Positions 63,501 through 64,000 of a DNA stretch of 64,000 nt are shown here, in pieces; position 1 is the first letter of the stretch, and each line of letters begins with the position of its first letter. Origin of the DNA: Wuchereria bancrofti (lineage: Eukaryota > Nematoda > Chromadorea > Rhabditida > Onchocercidae); assembly GCA_005281725.1 (NCBI GenBank), contig SSBO01000014.1, positions 758,839 through 822,838 on the forward strand, in the 5' to 3' direction. The notes under the pieces are model-generated. The model searched no databases. It was not told the DNA's origin and worked only from the letters and a program-made list of their open reading frames with translations. Position numbers and translations under genes: made by a program.

Positions 63501-64000
63501 TTAAGAAGATAAAATTAATTATCCATTTATTATAAATGACTTCAAATACAGTGGAAAATTCAATCGTTAGCAAGCAAAGTGAATTTGGAATTAAGAAATA
63601 TGCAATAGTGTCAATGTTAGAGGGCAAAGGGTAATATAGCGATATAAGATTGACATATAAGGAAACGTATTAAAAGAGTGATTGTCAATATTTAAATGAT
63701 TGTCAAATATTTAATCATTTTTCAGACTGCTGAAATCAACAAAAGAAATGAGCCCTATAGTTGAAATGGAAAAAAATAATGATAATATGGCCCAAGCAAT
63801 CAATTAATAAATATGCAATCATAATAATTCTATATTATGAAGGATAAGAAAACTGTGATTGCAAATGGTGCATGGCACTGATAACGATAAATGGTGATAG
63901 AAGCTGCTTACAAGTGATTAAATTTGGTTTAGATTCGTAAAGAAGCTTTTTAATTAAGCATCTAATTAGCTGCATGATAAATCGGTACATCAACAGCAAT
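60554..64000. other. AT-rich DNA upstream of the GPCR gene
   Basis: No gene was recognised. Open frames are short and low-complexity, including an 81-codon Phe/Ile-rich minus-strand frame at 63155-63400. CT-rich DNA lies near 60915-60958. It presumably includes the GPCR promoter next to 60553. Confidence 0.55.

Overview
The window is eukaryotic and most like a parasitic nematode of the filarial (clade III, spirurid) type. Introns are mostly 50-900 bp with GT...TTTCAG/TTTTAG ends, intergenic DNA is extremely AT-rich with long poly-A/poly-T runs, several genes have a splice acceptor just before the first ATG (as expected for spliced-leader addition), and the proteins are nematode-type (Clc-like tetraspan, SLI-1/Cbl, class II PI3K, IRK channel, orphan neuropeptide-type GPCR). 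The organism call is inference from these features, not from a database search. Reading frames were joined by eye from splice sites; each model below was checked for phase consistency.

Layout: 1-4.15 kb AT-rich DNA; 4.18-7.27 kb (+) Clc-like claudin-family membrane protein, 6 exons; 7.3-9.35 kb decayed coding-like DNA; 9.36-12.71 kb (-) Cbl/SLI-1 E3 ubiquitin ligase, 11 exons, 589 aa; 12.7-14.95 kb shared divergent upstream region; 14.96-27.32 kb (+) class II phosphoinositide 3-kinase (piki-1 type), 36 exons, about 1,580 aa; 27.3-38.2 kb a complex duplicated region; 38.3-50.1 kb gene-poor AT-rich DNA with an 84-N gap; 50.1-55.1 kb (+) inward-rectifier potassium channel, 8 exons, 458 aa; 56.1-60.6 kb (-) rhodopsin-family GPCR, 8 exons; 60.6-64 kb no recognisable gene.

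The duplicated region is the most unusual part. The 3' half of the PI3K gene plus an unrecognised five-exon gene lying tail-to-tail with it ('gene X', minus strand) have been duplicated in tandem. The second unit holds a broken PI3K 3' fragment (about 32.4-33.7 kb) and an apparently intact gene X copy B (36.2-38.1 kb, 267 aa); copy A (30.6-32.3 kb) has an 8-nt deletion in exon 1 that shifts the frame. A stretch of about 650 bp in the PI3K fragment looks identical to the functional gene although both flanks have diverged, as expected of gene conversion. Independently, 27,030-28,956 is repeated exactly at 28,958-30,884 across a single N, most simply an unmerged contig overlap rather than real DNA.

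Functionally the window is a mixed chromosomal neighbourhood. Cbl and class II PI3K both act on receptor signalling and endocytic traffic and lie head to head, which could permit co-regulation. The Kir channel and GPCR are convergent, membrane-signalling genes. No bacterial features, CRISPR arrays, tRNA or rRNA genes were seen.
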